Shown here piece by piece: positions 8,179 to 19,171 of a stretch of 64,000 bases of DNA (positions are counted from its first letter, which is position 1; the number at the start of each line of letters is the position of its first letter). Origin of the DNA: Arthrobacter sp. zg-Y820 (lineage in GTDB: Bacteria > Actinomycetota > Actinomycetes > Actinomycetales > Micrococcaceae). The stretch lies in assembly GCF_030142155.1 (NCBI RefSeq), contig NZ_CP126247.1, positions 1,240,001 through 1,304,000 of the forward strand, written 5' to 3'. The position numbers were made by a program, and so were the translations under genes. Under the pieces are notes generated by a model, which searched no databases, was not told the DNA's origin, and worked only from the letters and a program-made list of their open reading frames with translations.

Positions 8179-9449
8179 CCCGAACGGTTGAGGAACACCA
8201 ACAAGCCGTCCTTCGGCTGCTGGAACGCCCGCAAGCACCCGTGCGCACCGAAACCCGGGAGCTGGTGCGTGCCGCAGGGCGGGTCTTGGCAGCGGATGTT
8301 CGTGCGCCGCGGAGCCTTCCGCCCTTCGATAACTCGCAGATGGACGGTTATGCGGTCCGCGCCGCGGATCTGGCCGCCTCCGGCGCCGCGGCTCCGGTCT
8401 GCTCCGGCGGCGCAACAGCCGCGCTGCCGGTCACGACGCCGATTCCCGCGGGGATAGCGGCCCCGGCGCTGCCGCCGCGCGCCGCCGCCCCGATCATGAC
8501 CGGGGCCATGCTGCCCGCCGGTGCGGACGCCGTCGTGCCCATCGAACGTGCCGTGCCCGCGGCCTTCTTTTCCGAACGGGAACTGCCCGGAGCCACCGTT
8601 CGCCTTCCCGCGGAAGTGGCCGCCGGTGAATACGTCAGGGCAGCGGGCAGCGACATCCGTGCCGGTGCGGTGGCGCTGACGGCGGGAACGCGGCTGGGCG
8701 CAGCCCAGCTGGGCCTGCTGGCGGCACTGGGCATTCCGGCTGTTGAGGTTCGTGCACCGTTCCGCGTACTGCTCCTCAGCACCGGGGACGAAGTGGTGGA
8801 ACCCGGCCGGCCGCTGGCGCCGGGGCAGATCCACGACGCCAACACCACGCTGCTGGCCGTGAGCCTGCAGGAAGCGGGCGCCGAGGTGGTCCGTTCCCGG
8901 ATCGTTGCCGACTCGCCGGAGGTGTTCCTGTCCCGGCTTCGCGACGATCTGGCCCGGCACGCCGTGGACCTGGTCCTGACGTCCGGAGGAATCAGCAAGG
9001 GCGCCTACGAGGTGGTGCGGCTCGCCCTGGACACCGACGGCGTGCAGTTCCTGTCCGTGGCCATGCAGCCCGGCGGACCCCAGGGGATCGGGACCGTGGA
9101 CGGAGTGCCGTTCCTCGGATTCCCCGGCAACCCGGTGAGCTCGCTGGTGTCGTTCGAGATGTTCCTGCGGCCGGCGCTCGGGACGCTGACCGGCCGGCCC
9201 GCGCCCCGCCCGCAGGTCCCTGCCCTGCTGGCGGAGGACGCCGTCAGCCCGCCCGCCAAGCACCAGGTGCGGCGCGGCCGCTACTTCCCGCCCGCCGAAC
9301 CCGGTGCCCGTGGCCGGGTGGAGCTGATCGGCGGGGCCGGCTCGCACCTGGTCCATGCCCTGGCCTCCTCGAATGCCCTGGTGCACCTTCCGGCCGGGGT
9401 GGAAACGGTTCCGGCCGGCGCGGAAGTGGCAGTATGGCTGTTGGACTAA
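8175..9449 (+). CDS. moeA: Molybdopterin molybdenumtransferase MoeA
   Basis: Inserts molybdate into adenylated molybdopterin, the last common step of cofactor synthesis. With the GTG at 8175 it is 424 aa and starts [15 protein letters not shown]. Family signatures are [20 protein letters not shown] near the N-terminus, the [17 protein letters not shown] segment, [13 protein letters not shown] and the TSGGISKG loop, and the [18 protein letters not shown] motif. A longer in-frame start at 8073 would lie inside the phosphatase gene and adds only an Arg-rich stretch, so it was not used. Confidence 0.95.
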   Translation: MTRTVEEHQQAVLRLLERPQAPVRTETRELVRAAGRVLAADVRAPRSLPPFDNSQMDGYAVRAADLAASGAAAPVCSGGATAALPVTTPIPAGIAAPALPPRAAAPIMTGAMLPAGADAVVPIERAVPAAFFSERELPGATVRLPAEVAAGEYVRAAGSDIRAGAVALTAGTRLGAAQLGLLAALGIPAVEVRAPFRVLLLSTGDEVVEPGRPLAPGQIHDANTTLLAVSLQEAGAEVVRSRIVADSPEVFLSRLRDDLARHAVDLVLTSGGISKGAYEVVRLALDTDGVQFLSVAMQPGGPQGIGTVDGVPFLGFPGNPVSSLVSFEMFLRPALGTLTGRPAPRPQVPALLAEDAVSPPAKHQVRRGRYFPPAEPGARGRVELIGGAGSHLVHALASSNALVHLPAGVETVPAGAEVAVWLLD

Positions 9450-9475
9450 CCGCATCCGCAACAAGGAGTATTTTC

Positions 9476-9964
9476 ATGACCGGCACCGACGGGCAGCAGC
9501 CCGGGCTTACCCACGTCCGTGAGGACGGCTCCGCCCACATGGTGGATGTCTCCGCCAAGACCGAGACCACCCGGGTCGCCACGGCCTCCGCGCGGCTGCG
9601 GACCACCGCCGAGGTCGTGAAGCTGGTGTCCGACGGCGGCCTGCCCAAGGGCGACGCGCTGGCCGTGTCCCGGATCGCCGGGATCATGGGTGCCAAGCAG
9701 ACCTCCACGCTGATACCGCTGTGCCATCCGCTGCCGCTGACCAAGGTGACCGTGGACTTTGAGCCCGGGGACACCGACGTCGTCATTGTTGCCACGGTCA
9801 AAACCAAGGCGCTGACCGGTGTGGAGATGGAAGCCCTGACCGCCGTTTCGGTGGCGGCGCTGACCCTGTACGACATGATCAAGGCAGTGGACAAGCACGC
9901 CTCCATCACCGACATCCAGGTGCTCGCCAAATCCGGCGGCAAGAGCGGAGACTGGGCGCTATGA
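9476..9964 (+). CDS. moaC: Cyclic pyranopterin monophosphate synthase MoaC
   Basis: Converts 3',8-cyclo-dihydro-GTP made by MoaA into cyclic pyranopterin monophosphate. It is 162 aa from ATG 9476, which has AAGGAG at 9462-9467. Family motifs are HMVDVSAK at the start, the [12 protein letters not shown] segment, [20 protein letters not shown] and the final KSGGKSGDW. Its last codons overlap the mog start by 4 nt (ATGA). Confidence 0.96.
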   Translation: MTGTDGQQPGLTHVREDGSAHMVDVSAKTETTRVATASARLRTTAEVVKLVSDGGLPKGDALAVSRIAGIMGAKQTSTLIPLCHPLPLTKVTVDFEPGDTDVVIVATVKTKALTGVEMEALTAVSVAALTLYDMIKAVDKHASITDIQVLAKSGGKSGDWAL

Positions 9965-10470
9965 GCCCCCGGCCCGCAGCGCCGCAGCAGCCGCCCCGCC
10001 GCACGGCCGGCGTCCTGATCGCCTCCACGCGCGCAGCCCGCGGCGTCTATGAAGACGAGTGCGGGCCGCTGGCCGCCGACTGGCTCTACGCCCTGGGCTT
10101 CGACGTCGTGCTGGCCGAGGTGGTGCCCGACGGCCCCGCCGTGGGGGAGTCGCTGCGGAAAATGCTCGCCCTCGGACCGGCGGTGATCCTGACCAGTGGC
10201 GGAACCGGGCTGTCGCCCACTGACTCCACCCCGGAGCAGACGCTGCCGCTGCTGGACCGGCAGGTTCCGGGCATTATGGAGGCGCTGCGCGCCGACGGCC
10301 GCACCAAGACCCCCATGGCCGCCATCAGCCGCGGCTACGCCGGCACGGCCGGCTCCACGTTCATCGTGAACCTCCCCGGTTCACCGGGAGCCGTGGCGGA
10401 CGGGCTTGCGGTGCTGGAACCGATCATCGGGCACATCTGCGGGCAGATGGAGGGACGCAATGAGCACTGA
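9961..10470 (+). CDS. mog: Molybdopterin adenylyltransferase (MogA/MoaB family)
   Basis: Adenylates molybdopterin before molybdate insertion by MoeA. It is 169 aa, begins after a short Pro-rich leader and contains [19 protein letters not shown], the substrate-binding signature of the family, and the [13 protein letters not shown] motif near the C-terminus. It overlaps moaC by 4 nt and moaE by 11 nt, so the three are tightly coupled. Confidence 0.93.
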   Translation: MSPRPAAPQQPPRRTAGVLIASTRAARGVYEDECGPLAADWLYALGFDVVLAEVVPDGPAVGESLRKMLALGPAVILTSGGTGLSPTDSTPEQTLPLLDRQVPGIMEALRADGRTKTPMAAISRGYAGTAGSTFIVNLPGSPGAVADGLAVLEPIIGHICGQMEGRNEH

Positions 10471-10936
10471 CCGCAGCGCACGCGGGGGCGCCGCAGCCGG
10501 CGCCTCGGAAGTGGTCAACGCGACCGTCTCGGACCTGCCGCTGAACGCCGACCACGCCTCCGGTGCCGCCTGGTCGCCCGAGTGCGGTGCCGTGGTGGGC
10601 TTCAGCGGCATTGTCCGCAACCACGACGGCGGACGCGGCGTCGCGAGCCTGGCCTACAGTGCGCATCCCTCGGCGGAGCAGGTCATCGCCGACGTTGCGG
10701 CGGATATTGCCGGCAGGTACGACGGCGTGCGGATCTGGGTCGGGCACCGCACCGGTCCGCTGCAGATCGGCGAGGCAGCGCTGGTGGCTGCCGTGGCCGC
10801 AGCACACCGCGGGGTTGCCTTCGCCGCCTGCTCGGAGCTGGTGGACACGGTCAAGGAACGCGTTCCGATCTGGAAGGAACAGGGCTTCAGCGACGGGACC
10901 TCCGAGTGGGTGGGTGTCAGCGACGCTCCGCAGTGA
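10460..10936 (+). CDS. moaE: Molybdopterin synthase catalytic subunit MoaE
   Basis: Large subunit that, with thiocarboxylated MoaD, adds two sulfurs to the pyranopterin. It is 158 aa. The GFSGIVRNHDGGRGVASL segment and the C-terminal KERVPIWKEQ active-site lysine motif are both present. ATG 10460 lies inside the end of mog. The protein has a 30-residue N-terminal region not seen in short homologues. Nearest partner moaD is at the other end of the island. Confidence 0.94.
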   Translation: MSTDRSARGGAAAGASEVVNATVSDLPLNADHASGAAWSPECGAVVGFSGIVRNHDGGRGVASLAYSAHPSAEQVIADVAADIAGRYDGVRIWVGHRTGPLQIGEAALVAAVAAAHRGVAFAACSELVDTVKERVPIWKEQGFSDGTSEWVGVSDAPQ

Positions 10937-10940
10937 CCGG

Positions 10941-11711
<771 letters not shown>

Positions 11712-11719
11712 GGAACACG

Positions 11720-12184
11720 TTGTCTTTTTTTACCGGGCTTTTCCGTAACAAAGCCAAGATCGGCGTCCTGCTGATCACCGTCCTGCTGGCTTTCTACCTG
11801 GCGATTGTCTTCCAGCGCGGCTGGACCCTGCTGAACGCCGATGAACTCAGCGCGAAGGCACTCGGCGTGGCGTACCTGGTGCTGCCGATCGTGGGCGCGT
11901 GGGCACTGATCCGCGAGCTGCAGTTCGGCGGGCGCACCGAGAAGATGGCGCACATCCTCGCCGACGAGGGCGGACTGCCGGTGGACAACCTGCCGCGCAC
12001 CCCCGCCGGCCGGATCATCCGGGAAGCAGCCGACGCCGAGTTCCCCAAGTACCAGGCCGAGGTTGAGGCCGAGCCGGAGTCCTGGCGCGCCTGGTTCCGG
12101 CTTTCCTGCGCATACGACGCCGCGGGGGACCGCAAGCGCGCCCGCAACGCCATGCGCCAGGCCGGCAAGCTCTACACGCCGTAG
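11720..12184 (+). CDS. Conserved membrane protein of unknown function
   Basis: 154 aa from a TTG start 8 nt after dapB; GGAACA just upstream is a weak ribosome site. Two hydrophobic segments (about residues 9-28 and 45-65) are followed by a charged cytoplasmic tail with a PRTPAGRIIREAADAEF motif and a helix-rich end (WFRLSCAYDAAGDRKRARNAMRQA) resembling a single TPR-like hairpin. A function cannot be assigned. Proximity suggests co-transcription with dapB. Confidence 0.75.
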   Translation: MSFFTGLFRNKAKIGVLLITVLLAFYLAIVFQRGWTLLNADELSAKALGVAYLVLPIVGAWALIRELQFGGRTEKMAHILADEGGLPVDNLPRTPAGRIIREAADAEFPKYQAEVEAEPESWRAWFRLSCAYDAAGDRKRARNAMRQAGKLYTP

Positions 12185-12210
12185 CCCGCTCCTCAGAGGG
12201 ACCCGGCGGG

Positions 12211-13377
12211 CTACTTGCCGGTCCGCGACCCGTGCCGCGCCAGCTGCGAGGCTCCGTGCGTCACCATCTCCAGCGGACCCCGCGACCCGAGCCGGACGAA
12301 GGCGATGCCGATGCCCGCCGCCAGGACGGCCGAAATCCAGAACAGCCACACCGGCTCCGGCGGTTCCGGCAGCGCATCGGTAACGGACATGACCCAGACG
12401 TGCAGGCTGTACAGGGTCAGCGTCATGGCGCCGGCGGCCGAGAGCGGCAGCAGCAGGTTCGGCCGCGCGCGGGTCAGGAGCAGGCACACGCCGACGACGG
12501 CGGCCGCGATGCCTGCGCTGTGCAGCAGGTCCAGCGGGCCGCCCGAGTGCGGCCCGCTCACGGCCAGCCACCACCAGGAACCGGTCTGCTCCACACCGGC
12601 CAGGTTCACGTCCATCATCCTGGCCAGCGGCCAGAGGCGGCCGGATGCGGTCTCCTCCAGGGCGGCCAATCCGCCCCGGTCGAACAGCAGGTAATAGCTG
12701 AGGAACTTTGCTCCGGCGGCGGCAACAATTCCGGCGGCAACCAGCCCAACCTGGGCCGTGATCTCGCCGAGCCGGAGCCGTCCGATCACCATCCCGATCA
12801 GCAGGTAGCTCAGCCACTGCAGCGCCGGATAAAAGCCGGTAAAGAGCACGTCAACCAGCAGGGTCGCCGGCTGCAGGAAGGACTCCCACGTGATGTTCGT
12901 GTCCAGGGTCGACGGGTCGATGGCGGCGTAGATCCACGGCCGGACCAGATAGGCCAGCACGGGGGAGAGCAGCAGCCAGACGACGGCCCAGAGCGCGAGC
13001 TTGGGCAGGCGCATACCCACGAACGGCAGTGCCAGCAGGAACAGGATGCCGTAGTGGAAGAGGATGACGGCGATGGAGGTCTCCAGACCGCCGAGCGCCA
13101 GGCCCACGAGCGCGATGATCAGCGCCCGCATCGCGATGCCCCGCCGATCCGCTGACAGCGCCCGTCCGGACCGCGGCTGGCTGCCGCCGGTGAGCAGCGC
13201 GAGGCCTATGCCGGCCACCACCGCGAACAGTGCCGAGGAGCGTCCGGAGAACACCAGGCCCACCCAGGACGGCTCACCGGTCTGCTCGTCGTAGAGGGGA
13301 AAGATGTGGGTCGCCATCATGCCCAGAAGCGCTGCGCCCCGGGCCGCATCGATGCCCGTAAGCCGCCGTCCGATCAT
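12211..13377 (-). CDS. Multi-pass membrane protein, HGSNAT/DUF1624-like acyltransferase
   Basis: 388 aa with about ten hydrophobic helices. The N-terminal RLTGIDAARGAALLGMMATHIFPLYDE resembles the DUF1624/DUF418 group, where an arginine and a histidine in the first helix are conserved, as seen here. Such proteins are thought to move acyl groups across the membrane for envelope glycan modification, but the substrate is unknown. The gene is transcribed against its neighbours and appears monocistronic. Confidence 0.78.
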   Translation of the reverse strand: MIGRRLTGIDAARGAALLGMMATHIFPLYDEQTGEPSWVGLVFSGRSSALFAVVAGIGLALLTGGSQPRSGRALSADRRGIAMRALIIALVGLALGGLETSIAVILFHYGILFLLALPFVGMRLPKLALWAVVWLLLSPVLAYLVRPWIYAAIDPSTLDTNITWESFLQPATLLVDVLFTGFYPALQWLSYLLIGMVIGRLRLGEITAQVGLVAAGIVAAAGAKFLSYYLLFDRGGLAALEETASGRLWPLARMMDVNLAGVEQTGSWWWLAVSGPHSGGPLDLLHSAGIAAAVVGVCLLLTRARPNLLLPLSAAGAMTLTLYSLHVWVMSVTDALPEPPEPVWLFWISAVLAAGIGIAFVRLGSRGPLEMVTHGASQLARHGSRTGK

Positions 13378-13470
13378 GATCTGATCGTCTCACAGCGGAG
13401 GCGGGCGGCGTGCAGTGCACTTCAGGCCCCGATCGGGCTCCGGCGTTGTTCCAACGGCGCAGGGACCGGG

Positions 13471-13476
13471 TAACGT
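13471..13476 (+). promoter_or_regulatory. Leaderless -10 (TAACGT) of dapA
   Basis: TAACGT lies 7 nt before ATG 13484. It decides the dapA start over an in-frame upstream codon at 13415. Confidence 0.6.
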
Positions 13477-13483
13477 TTTACCC

Positions 13484-14416
13484 ATGGTTGACTCTGATAC
13501 TCGTGTACTCCCGTTTGGAACCCTCGTCACGGCAATGGTGACACCGTTCACCGAGGACGGAGCCGTGGACTTTGACGCCACGGCGAAACTCGCCAACAAG
13601 CTGGTCGAAGACGGGTGTGACGGCCTTGTGGTTTCCGGAACCACGGGTGAAACCTCCACTCTGGAGGACAGCGAAAAGGAAGACCTGTTCCGCGTCGTCG
13701 CCGAAACCGTGGGAGGCCGCGCCAAGGTCATCGCCGGCACCGGCACCAACCACACGTCCCACTCGGTGGAGATGGCCCGCCGCGCGCTGCGGGCCGGCGC
13801 CGACGCCCAGCTGGTCGTGACGCCGTATTACAACAAGCCCACGCAGGCCGGCGTCGTCGGGCACTTTGAAGCCGTGGCCGCTGCCACAGACCTGCCGATC
13901 ATGGTTTACGACATCCCCGGCCGCGCCGGCATCGCGATCTCCACCGACACCATGATCCGGCTCGCCAACATTCCCGCCGTCATGGCCCTGAAGGACGCGA
14001 AGGCGGATTTCGCCGCCATCACGCAGGTGCTCGCCAACACCAACCTTGACGTCTACGCCGGCGACGACGGCCTGACCCTGCCGTGGATGGCCGCCGGAGC
14101 CGTGGGCGTCGTCAGCGTCACCGCCCACGTGGCCACCGCGCAGTTCCGTGCGCTGGTCGACGCCGCCGCCGCCGGAGACTTCGCCACCGCCCGGCGGATC
14201 CACTTCGAACTGGACCCCCTGGTGCGCGCCGTCATGACCCACATTCCCGGAGCCGTCTCCGCCAAGCAGATCCTGGCCATGCAGGGAGTCATTCCCAGCG
14301 CGGCGGTCCGGCTGCCGCTGGTCGCACCGGACGCCATCGAAATGGAAACCGTCCTGACGGATCTGGCCGAGGCCGGCTGGGACTTCTCCTCGACCAGCTC
14401 CTACGACAAGGCATAA
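13484..14416 (+). CDS. dapA: 4-hydroxy-tetrahydrodipicolinate synthase DapA
   Basis: Condenses pyruvate with aspartate semialdehyde in the lysine/diaminopimelate pathway. It is 310 aa. The GTLVTAMVTPFTEDG start, VSGTTGETSTL (Thr pair of the active site), the YYNKPTQ tyrosine and the VMALKDAKAD Schiff-base lysine are all seen. The dapA-RNase J pairing with 5 nt between the genes is typical of actinobacteria. Confidence 0.97.
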   Translation: MVDSDTRVLPFGTLVTAMVTPFTEDGAVDFDATAKLANKLVEDGCDGLVVSGTTGETSTLEDSEKEDLFRVVAETVGGRAKVIAGTGTNHTSHSVEMARRALRAGADAQLVVTPYYNKPTQAGVVGHFEAVAAATDLPIMVYDIPGRAGIAISTDTMIRLANIPAVMALKDAKADFAAITQVLANTNLDVYAGDDGLTLPWMAAGAVGVVSVTAHVATAQFRALVDAAAAGDFATARRIHFELDPLVRAVMTHIPGAVSAKQILAMQGVIPSAAVRLPLVAPDAIEMETVLTDLAEAGWDFSSTSSYDKA

Positions 14417-14421
14417 GCACC

Positions 14422-16113
14422 ATGACTGAAACCGCAGTCTCCGCGCTGAGCACCCCGCCCGCCCTGGAAGAGGGCACCCTGAGGATCGTTCCCCTCGGCG
14501 GCCTCGGCGAGATCGGCCGCAACATGGCCGTCTTCGAAATCAACGGCAAGCTGCTGATCGTGGACTGCGGCGTCCTCTTTCCGGAGGAAACCCAGCCCGG
14601 TGTTGACCTGATCCTGCCGGACTTCTCCTACATCGAAGACCGGCTCGACGACGTCGTCGGCCTGGTCCTCACCCACGGCCACGAAGACCACATCGGTGCG
14701 GTGCCGTACCTGCTGCGCCTGAAGCAGGACATTCCGCTCATCGGTTCCCAGCTGACGCTGGCGCTGATCGAAGCCAAGCTGCAGGAACACCGGATCAAGC
14801 CCTTCACCCTCACCGTCACCGAGGGACAGGTGGAGCAGTTCGGCCCGTTCGAATGCGAATTCGTGGCCGTGAACCACTCCATTCCGGACGCCCTTGCCGT
14901 GTTCATCCGCACCGAGGGCGGCACCGTCCTGCACACCGGCGACTTCAAGATGGACCAGCTGCCGCTGGACGGACGGATCACTGACCTGCGCGCCTTCGCC
15001 CGGCTGGGCCAGGAGGGCGTGGACCTGTACATGGCCGATTCCACGAACGCCGACGTGCCCGGCTTCACCACCGCGGAGCGGGAGATCGGTCCGGTGCTGG
15101 AGGCGCTGTTCGGCAAGGTGAAGAAGCGCATCATCGTGGCGTCCTTCTCCTCCCACATCCACCGCGTGCAGCAGGTGTTGGACGCCGCGGCCGTGCATGG
15201 CCGCAAGGTCTGCTTCGTCGGCCGGTCCATGGTCCGCAACATGGCCATCGCCGAAAAGCTGGGCTACCTCAACGTGCCCGCCGGCATCCTGGTGGACCTG
15301 AAAAACGTTGACGACATGCCCGATGACCAGCTGGTGCTGATGTCCACCGGATCACAGGGCGAGCCGATGGCCGCCCTGTCCCGCATGGCCAACGGCGACC
15401 ACCGGATCCGGGTCGGCCGGGGCGACACTGTCATCCTGGCCTCTTCCCTGATCCCGGGCAACGAAAACGCCGTCTTCCGGGTCATCAACGGCCTGATGAA
15501 GCTGGGCGCCGACGTGGTGCACAAGGGCAACGCCAAGATCCACGTCTCCGGCCACGCCTCGGCCGGCGAGCTGCTGTACACCTACAACATCCTGCAGCCC
15601 AAGAACGCGATGCCGGTGCACGGCGAAACCCGGCACCTGATCGCCAACGGCAAGCTGGCCGAAGCCACCGGGGTGCCCGCGCAGAACGTCATCCTGGCCG
15701 ACGATGGCACAGTGGTGGACCTGCGCGACGGCAAGGCCCGGGTGGTCGGCGCGGTGGAGTGCGGCTTCGTCTACGTGGACGGCTCCAGCGTCGGCGAGAT
15801 CACCGACACCGACCTCAAGGACCGCGTCATCCTCGGCGAGGAAGGCTTCATCTCGGTCATCACCGTGGTCAACCGCAGTACCGGCACCATCGTCTCGGGC
15901 CCGGAAATCCATGCCCGCGGCTTCGCCGAAGACGACGCCGTGTTCGACGAAATCAAGCCCAAGATCAGCGCCGCGCTGCAGGAGGCCGTCACCTCCAACA
16001 AGGACCACACCACTCACCAGCTGCAGCAGGTGGTCCGCCGGGTGGTGGGTACCTGGGTCAACCGCCGGCTGCGCCGCCGGCCCATGATCGTCCCGGTGGT
16101 CCTGGAGGCCTAA
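14422..16113 (+). CDS. rnj: Ribonuclease J
   Basis: Metallo-beta-lactamase/beta-CASP endo- and 5'-exoribonuclease for mRNA decay and rRNA processing, 563 aa. The zinc motif is H85-G-H87-E-D89-H90-I-G. Later zinc ligands are in VNHSIPDALAVFI and LHTGDFKMDQ. The beta-CASP GSQGEPMAALSRM motif and the ISGHASAGELL-like VSGHASAGELL segment follow. The start at ATG 14422 is preferred because longer frames run through dapA. With PNPase in the same window this gives two major RNA-decay enzymes. Confidence 0.97.
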   Translation: MTETAVSALSTPPALEEGTLRIVPLGGLGEIGRNMAVFEINGKLLIVDCGVLFPEETQPGVDLILPDFSYIEDRLDDVVGLVLTHGHEDHIGAVPYLLRLKQDIPLIGSQLTLALIEAKLQEHRIKPFTLTVTEGQVEQFGPFECEFVAVNHSIPDALAVFIRTEGGTVLHTGDFKMDQLPLDGRITDLRAFARLGQEGVDLYMADSTNADVPGFTTAEREIGPVLEALFGKVKKRIIVASFSSHIHRVQQVLDAAAVHGRKVCFVGRSMVRNMAIAEKLGYLNVPAGILVDLKNVDDMPDDQLVLMSTGSQGEPMAALSRMANGDHRIRVGRGDTVILASSLIPGNENAVFRVINGLMKLGADVVHKGNAKIHVSGHASAGELLYTYNILQPKNAMPVHGETRHLIANGKLAEATGVPAQNVILADDGTVVDLRDGKARVVGAVECGFVYVDGSSVGEITDTDLKDRVILGEEGFISVITVVNRSTGTIVSGPEIHARGFAEDDAVFDEIKPKISAALQEAVTSNKDHTTHQLQQVVRRVVGTWVNRRLRRRPMIVPVVLEA

Positions 16114-16202
16114 GCCGTCCAACTCCCGGGCACCCCGCCGGGACCGGGTGCCCCGGGGGCCGGACAGACGCGTAAATCCGCGGTTTGTCCGGCCCCATCG
16201 GG

Positions 16203-16208
16203 TACCGT
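16203..16208 (+). promoter_or_regulatory. Leaderless -10 (TACCGT) of ftsK
   Basis: TACCGT is 7 nt before ATG 16216. It overlaps the alternative GTG at 16207, which argues for the ATG as the true start. Confidence 0.5.
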
Positions 16209-16215
16209 GGAGCGT

Positions 16216-19152
16216 ATGGCCACTCGTACTTCCCCTGCCGCACGCGGCGGTGCTTCCGGCCGGACCACCAGCCGGAACACCGGGGGCACCTCAGCAAAAA
16301 CCTCCGGAAAAGCCCAGCCGCGGGGCAAGGCGACCAGCCGTTCGGGGGCCGCCGCCAAGGCGCAGGCCGACGCCGAACAGGTGCCGCTGCCGCTGCGCGC
16401 CATTCAGGGTGCATGGATGGGCATGGCCCGGCTGGCCGGTGCGGGCATCCGCAAACTCGGTGCCGACGTCGTTCCCGACCGGGACGTCCGCCGCGACGGA
16501 ACCGGCTTCTTCCTGATCCTCACGGCGCTGGCCGTGGCCACCGTTGAGTGGTGGGCCCTGCGCGGTCCGGTGGCCGACGTCATCCATGCCGGTGCCGCCG
16601 GCACCTTCGGCTGGATGGCCGTCGTCTTGCCGTTCCTGCTCCTGACCGGGGCCGTGCGGCTGTTCCGCTACCCCGAACGGCACCACGCCAACAGCCGGAT
16701 CAGCATCGGCCTGGTCCTGGTTCTATTTGCCGGCTCCGGCATCACTCACATCGTGGGCGGCTCGCCCGCGCTCTCTGACGGCTTCGACCGGCTGTGGGCC
16801 TCCGGCGGCATTGTCGGGTTCCTGGTGGCCGGCCCGCTGTCCGCGGCGCTGACCGAGTGGCCGGTGGCCATCCTGCTGGGGTTCCTGATTTTTGTGGGCC
16901 TGCTGATCATCACCGCCACCCCCTTCCGGCACATCCCGCTGCGCCTGCGCGGCCTGTACGAGCACCTCATGGGCCAGGACCTTGCCCCGGACGATCCCGA
17001 GGCCCACGACCAGAGCTACCTGTATGAACGCGATCAGCGTCCGGCCAAGGCTCCGAAGACTCCGAAAAAGAAGTCTCGGATGTTCAACCGCAGCTCCGAT
17101 GAGGAGGCTGAATCCTCAGCCGAGGGCTTCGCCGGAGACGAGGCCTTTGAACGCGCCGTGCTTGCCGACGAAGACGAAGAGGCGCTAACCGCCGCGGCGG
17201 CCGAACCAGCCGTGCCGCCGGGCGTGCGCCGCCCCACCCGGTCCGAACTGGCCACCCAGAAGATCCGCCGCGCCCAGGGCCTGCCGGCCGGCGGTTTCGA
17301 CGGCGCCGAGCCGCCCACCGAAGCCATCAGCATGGTTCCGGAGGCCGCCTCGGCCTTCCCCGTGACCGACGGCCTGCCGGCCGTAGCAGCCCTGCCGCCG
17401 GTCCCCGCCCGGACGGTCCGGAACCTCACCCCGGCCACCCCCATCCCGCAGCGCACCGAACAGCTGCAGCTCTCCGGCGACGTGACCTACACGCTGCCGC
17501 CGTCCGAGTTCCTGCCCGCCGGGCCGCCGGCGAAGGAGCGCTCGGAAGCCAATGACGCCGTCGTCGACGCCCTGACCAACACCCTGGACCAGTTCAAGGT
17601 CGAAGCCCACGTCACCGGCTTCAGCCGCGGCCCCACGGTCACCCGCTACGAGATCGAGCTGTCCCCGGGCACCAAGGTGGAGCGCGTCACCGCCCTGTCG
17701 AAGAACATTTCCTACGCGGTGGCGTCCTCCGACGTGCGCATCCTGTCGCCGATTCCGGGCAAGAGCGCCATCGGCATCGAAATCCCGAACGCCGACAAGG
17801 AAGTCGTGGCGCTGGGGGACGTGCTGCGTTCCAACGCCGCCCGCAAGACCGAACATCCCATGGTCATGGGCGTGGGCAAGGACGTGGAGGGCGGCTTCGT
17901 GGTGGCCAACCTGGCCAAGATGCCGCACCTGCTGGTGGCCGGAGCCACCGGCGCCGGCAAATCCTCCTTCGTGAACTCCATGATCACGTCCATCCTGATG
18001 CGTTCGACGCCGGATGAGGTGCGCATGGTGATGGTGGACCCGAAGCGCGTGGAGCTGACCGCCTATGAGGGCGTTCCGCACCTGATCACTCCGATCATCA
18101 CCAATCCCAAGAAGGCCGCCGAGGCACTGCAGTGGGTGGTCCGCGAGATGGACACCCGCTACGACGACCTCGCGAACTTCGGCTTCAAGCACATCGACGA
18201 CTTCAACAAGGCAGTGAAGCTGGGCAAGGTCATCCCGCCGGCCGGCTCCAAGCGCGTGGTCCGGGCCTATCCGTACCTGCTGGTCATCGTTGACGAGCTC
18301 GCCGACCTGATGATGGTCGCCCCGCGCGACGTCGAAGACTCGATCGTCCGCATCACCCAGCTCGCGCGTGCCGCCGGCATCCACCTGGTGCTGGCCACCC
18401 AGCGACCCTCGGTGGACGTCGTCACCGGCCTGATCAAGGCCAACGTGCCCTCGCGCATGGCGTTCGCGACGTCGTCGGTCACCGACTCCCGCGTGGTCCT
18501 GGACCAGCCGGGTGCCGAAAAGCTGCTGGGCCAGGGTGACGCCCTGTTCCTGCCGATGGGTGCCAACAAGCCGATCCGCGTCCAGGGCGCCTGGGTCACC
18601 GAATCGGAAATCCACCGCGTCGTTGAGCATGTCAAGGGCCAGCTGGGAGCCGTCTACCGCGAGGACGTCACGGTCACCGCGCCCAAGAAGCAGATCGAAG
18701 ACGACATCGGCGACGACATGGACCTGCTGCTGCAGGCCACCGAACTGGTGGTCACCACGCAGTTCGGCTCCACCTCGATGCTCCAGCGCAAGCTGCGCGT
18801 CGGCTTCGCCAAGGCCGGGCGCCTGATGGACCTGCTGGAGTCGCGCGGCGTCGTCGGGCCCTCCGAAGGCTCCAAGGCACGCGACGTCATGGTCAAGCCC
18901 GACGATCTCGCTGCCACGCTGGCGGCGATCAGCGGCGGCGACGGCGCCAACGGCGCCAACGGTCCCGGCGCGGCCGAAACTGCGGCGCTGGCAGCGAATG
19001 CCAACGCCAACCACGGCTTCGAACCCGAGGGCCCGGTGGACCTGGTCGCCCAGGACCTGGAGAGCCGGAAGCAGTCCGCCGAGTATTACGACGGCGGTGA
19101 GGACGACGACGGGGACGGATCCGAGGACGCCTGGAAACTTACCGGCCACTGA
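16216..19152 (+). CDS. ftsK: DNA translocase FtsK/SpoIIIE
   Basis: Membrane-anchored hexameric DNA pump for chromosome dimer resolution and segregation at the septum, 978 aa. A basic Ser/Gly-rich leader precedes four hydrophobic helices (about residues 95-240), then an acidic linker to about 450. The motor follows, with Walker A GATGAGKSS (K582) and Walker B LLVIVDELADLMM. The C-terminal gamma winged helix (ELVVTTQFGSTSMLQRKLRVGFAKAG region) recognises KOPS-type sites. An alternative GTG at 16207 adds three residues. Confidence 0.96.
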   Translation: MATRTSPAARGGASGRTTSRNTGGTSAKTSGKAQPRGKATSRSGAAAKAQADAEQVPLPLRAIQGAWMGMARLAGAGIRKLGADVVPDRDVRRDGTGFFLILTALAVATVEWWALRGPVADVIHAGAAGTFGWMAVVLPFLLLTGAVRLFRYPERHHANSRISIGLVLVLFAGSGITHIVGGSPALSDGFDRLWASGGIVGFLVAGPLSAALTEWPVAILLGFLIFVGLLIITATPFRHIPLRLRGLYEHLMGQDLAPDDPEAHDQSYLYERDQRPAKAPKTPKKKSRMFNRSSDEEAESSAEGFAGDEAFERAVLADEDEEALTAAAAEPAVPPGVRRPTRSELATQKIRRAQGLPAGGFDGAEPPTEAISMVPEAASAFPVTDGLPAVAALPPVPARTVRNLTPATPIPQRTEQLQLSGDVTYTLPPSEFLPAGPPAKERSEANDAVVDALTNTLDQFKVEAHVTGFSRGPTVTRYEIELSPGTKVERVTALSKNISYAVASSDVRILSPIPGKSAIGIEIPNADKEVVALGDVLRSNAARKTEHPMVMGVGKDVEGGFVVANLAKMPHLLVAGATGAGKSSFVNSMITSILMRSTPDEVRMVMVDPKRVELTAYEGVPHLITPIITNPKKAAEALQWVVREMDTRYDDLANFGFKHIDDFNKAVKLGKVIPPAGSKRVVRAYPYLLVIVDELADLMMVAPRDVEDSIVRITQLARAAGIHLVLATQRPSVDVVTGLIKANVPSRMAFATSSVTDSRVVLDQPGAEKLLGQGDALFLPMGANKPIRVQGAWVTESEIHRVVEHVKGQLGAVYREDVTVTAPKKQIEDDIGDDMDLLLQATELVVTTQFGSTSMLQRKLRVGFAKAGRLMDLLESRGVVGPSEGSKARDVMVKPDDLAATLAAISGGDGANGANGPGAAETAALAANANANHGFEPEGPVDLVAQDLESRKQSAEYYDGGEDDDGDGSEDAWKLTGH

Positions 19153-19159
19153 TTCCCGC

Positions 19160-19165
19160 TAGGCT
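19160..19165 (+). promoter_or_regulatory. Leaderless -10 (TAGGCT) of pgsA
   Basis: TAGGCT ends 6 nt before GTG 19172. Confidence 0.65.
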
Positions 19166-19171
19166 GGAACA

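Noticed and set aside
17185..19149. 654-codon minus-strand frame opposite ftsK
   Set aside because: Antisense shadow of the FtsK motor; composition is His/Gly/Asp-rich as expected from reversed GC-rich codons.
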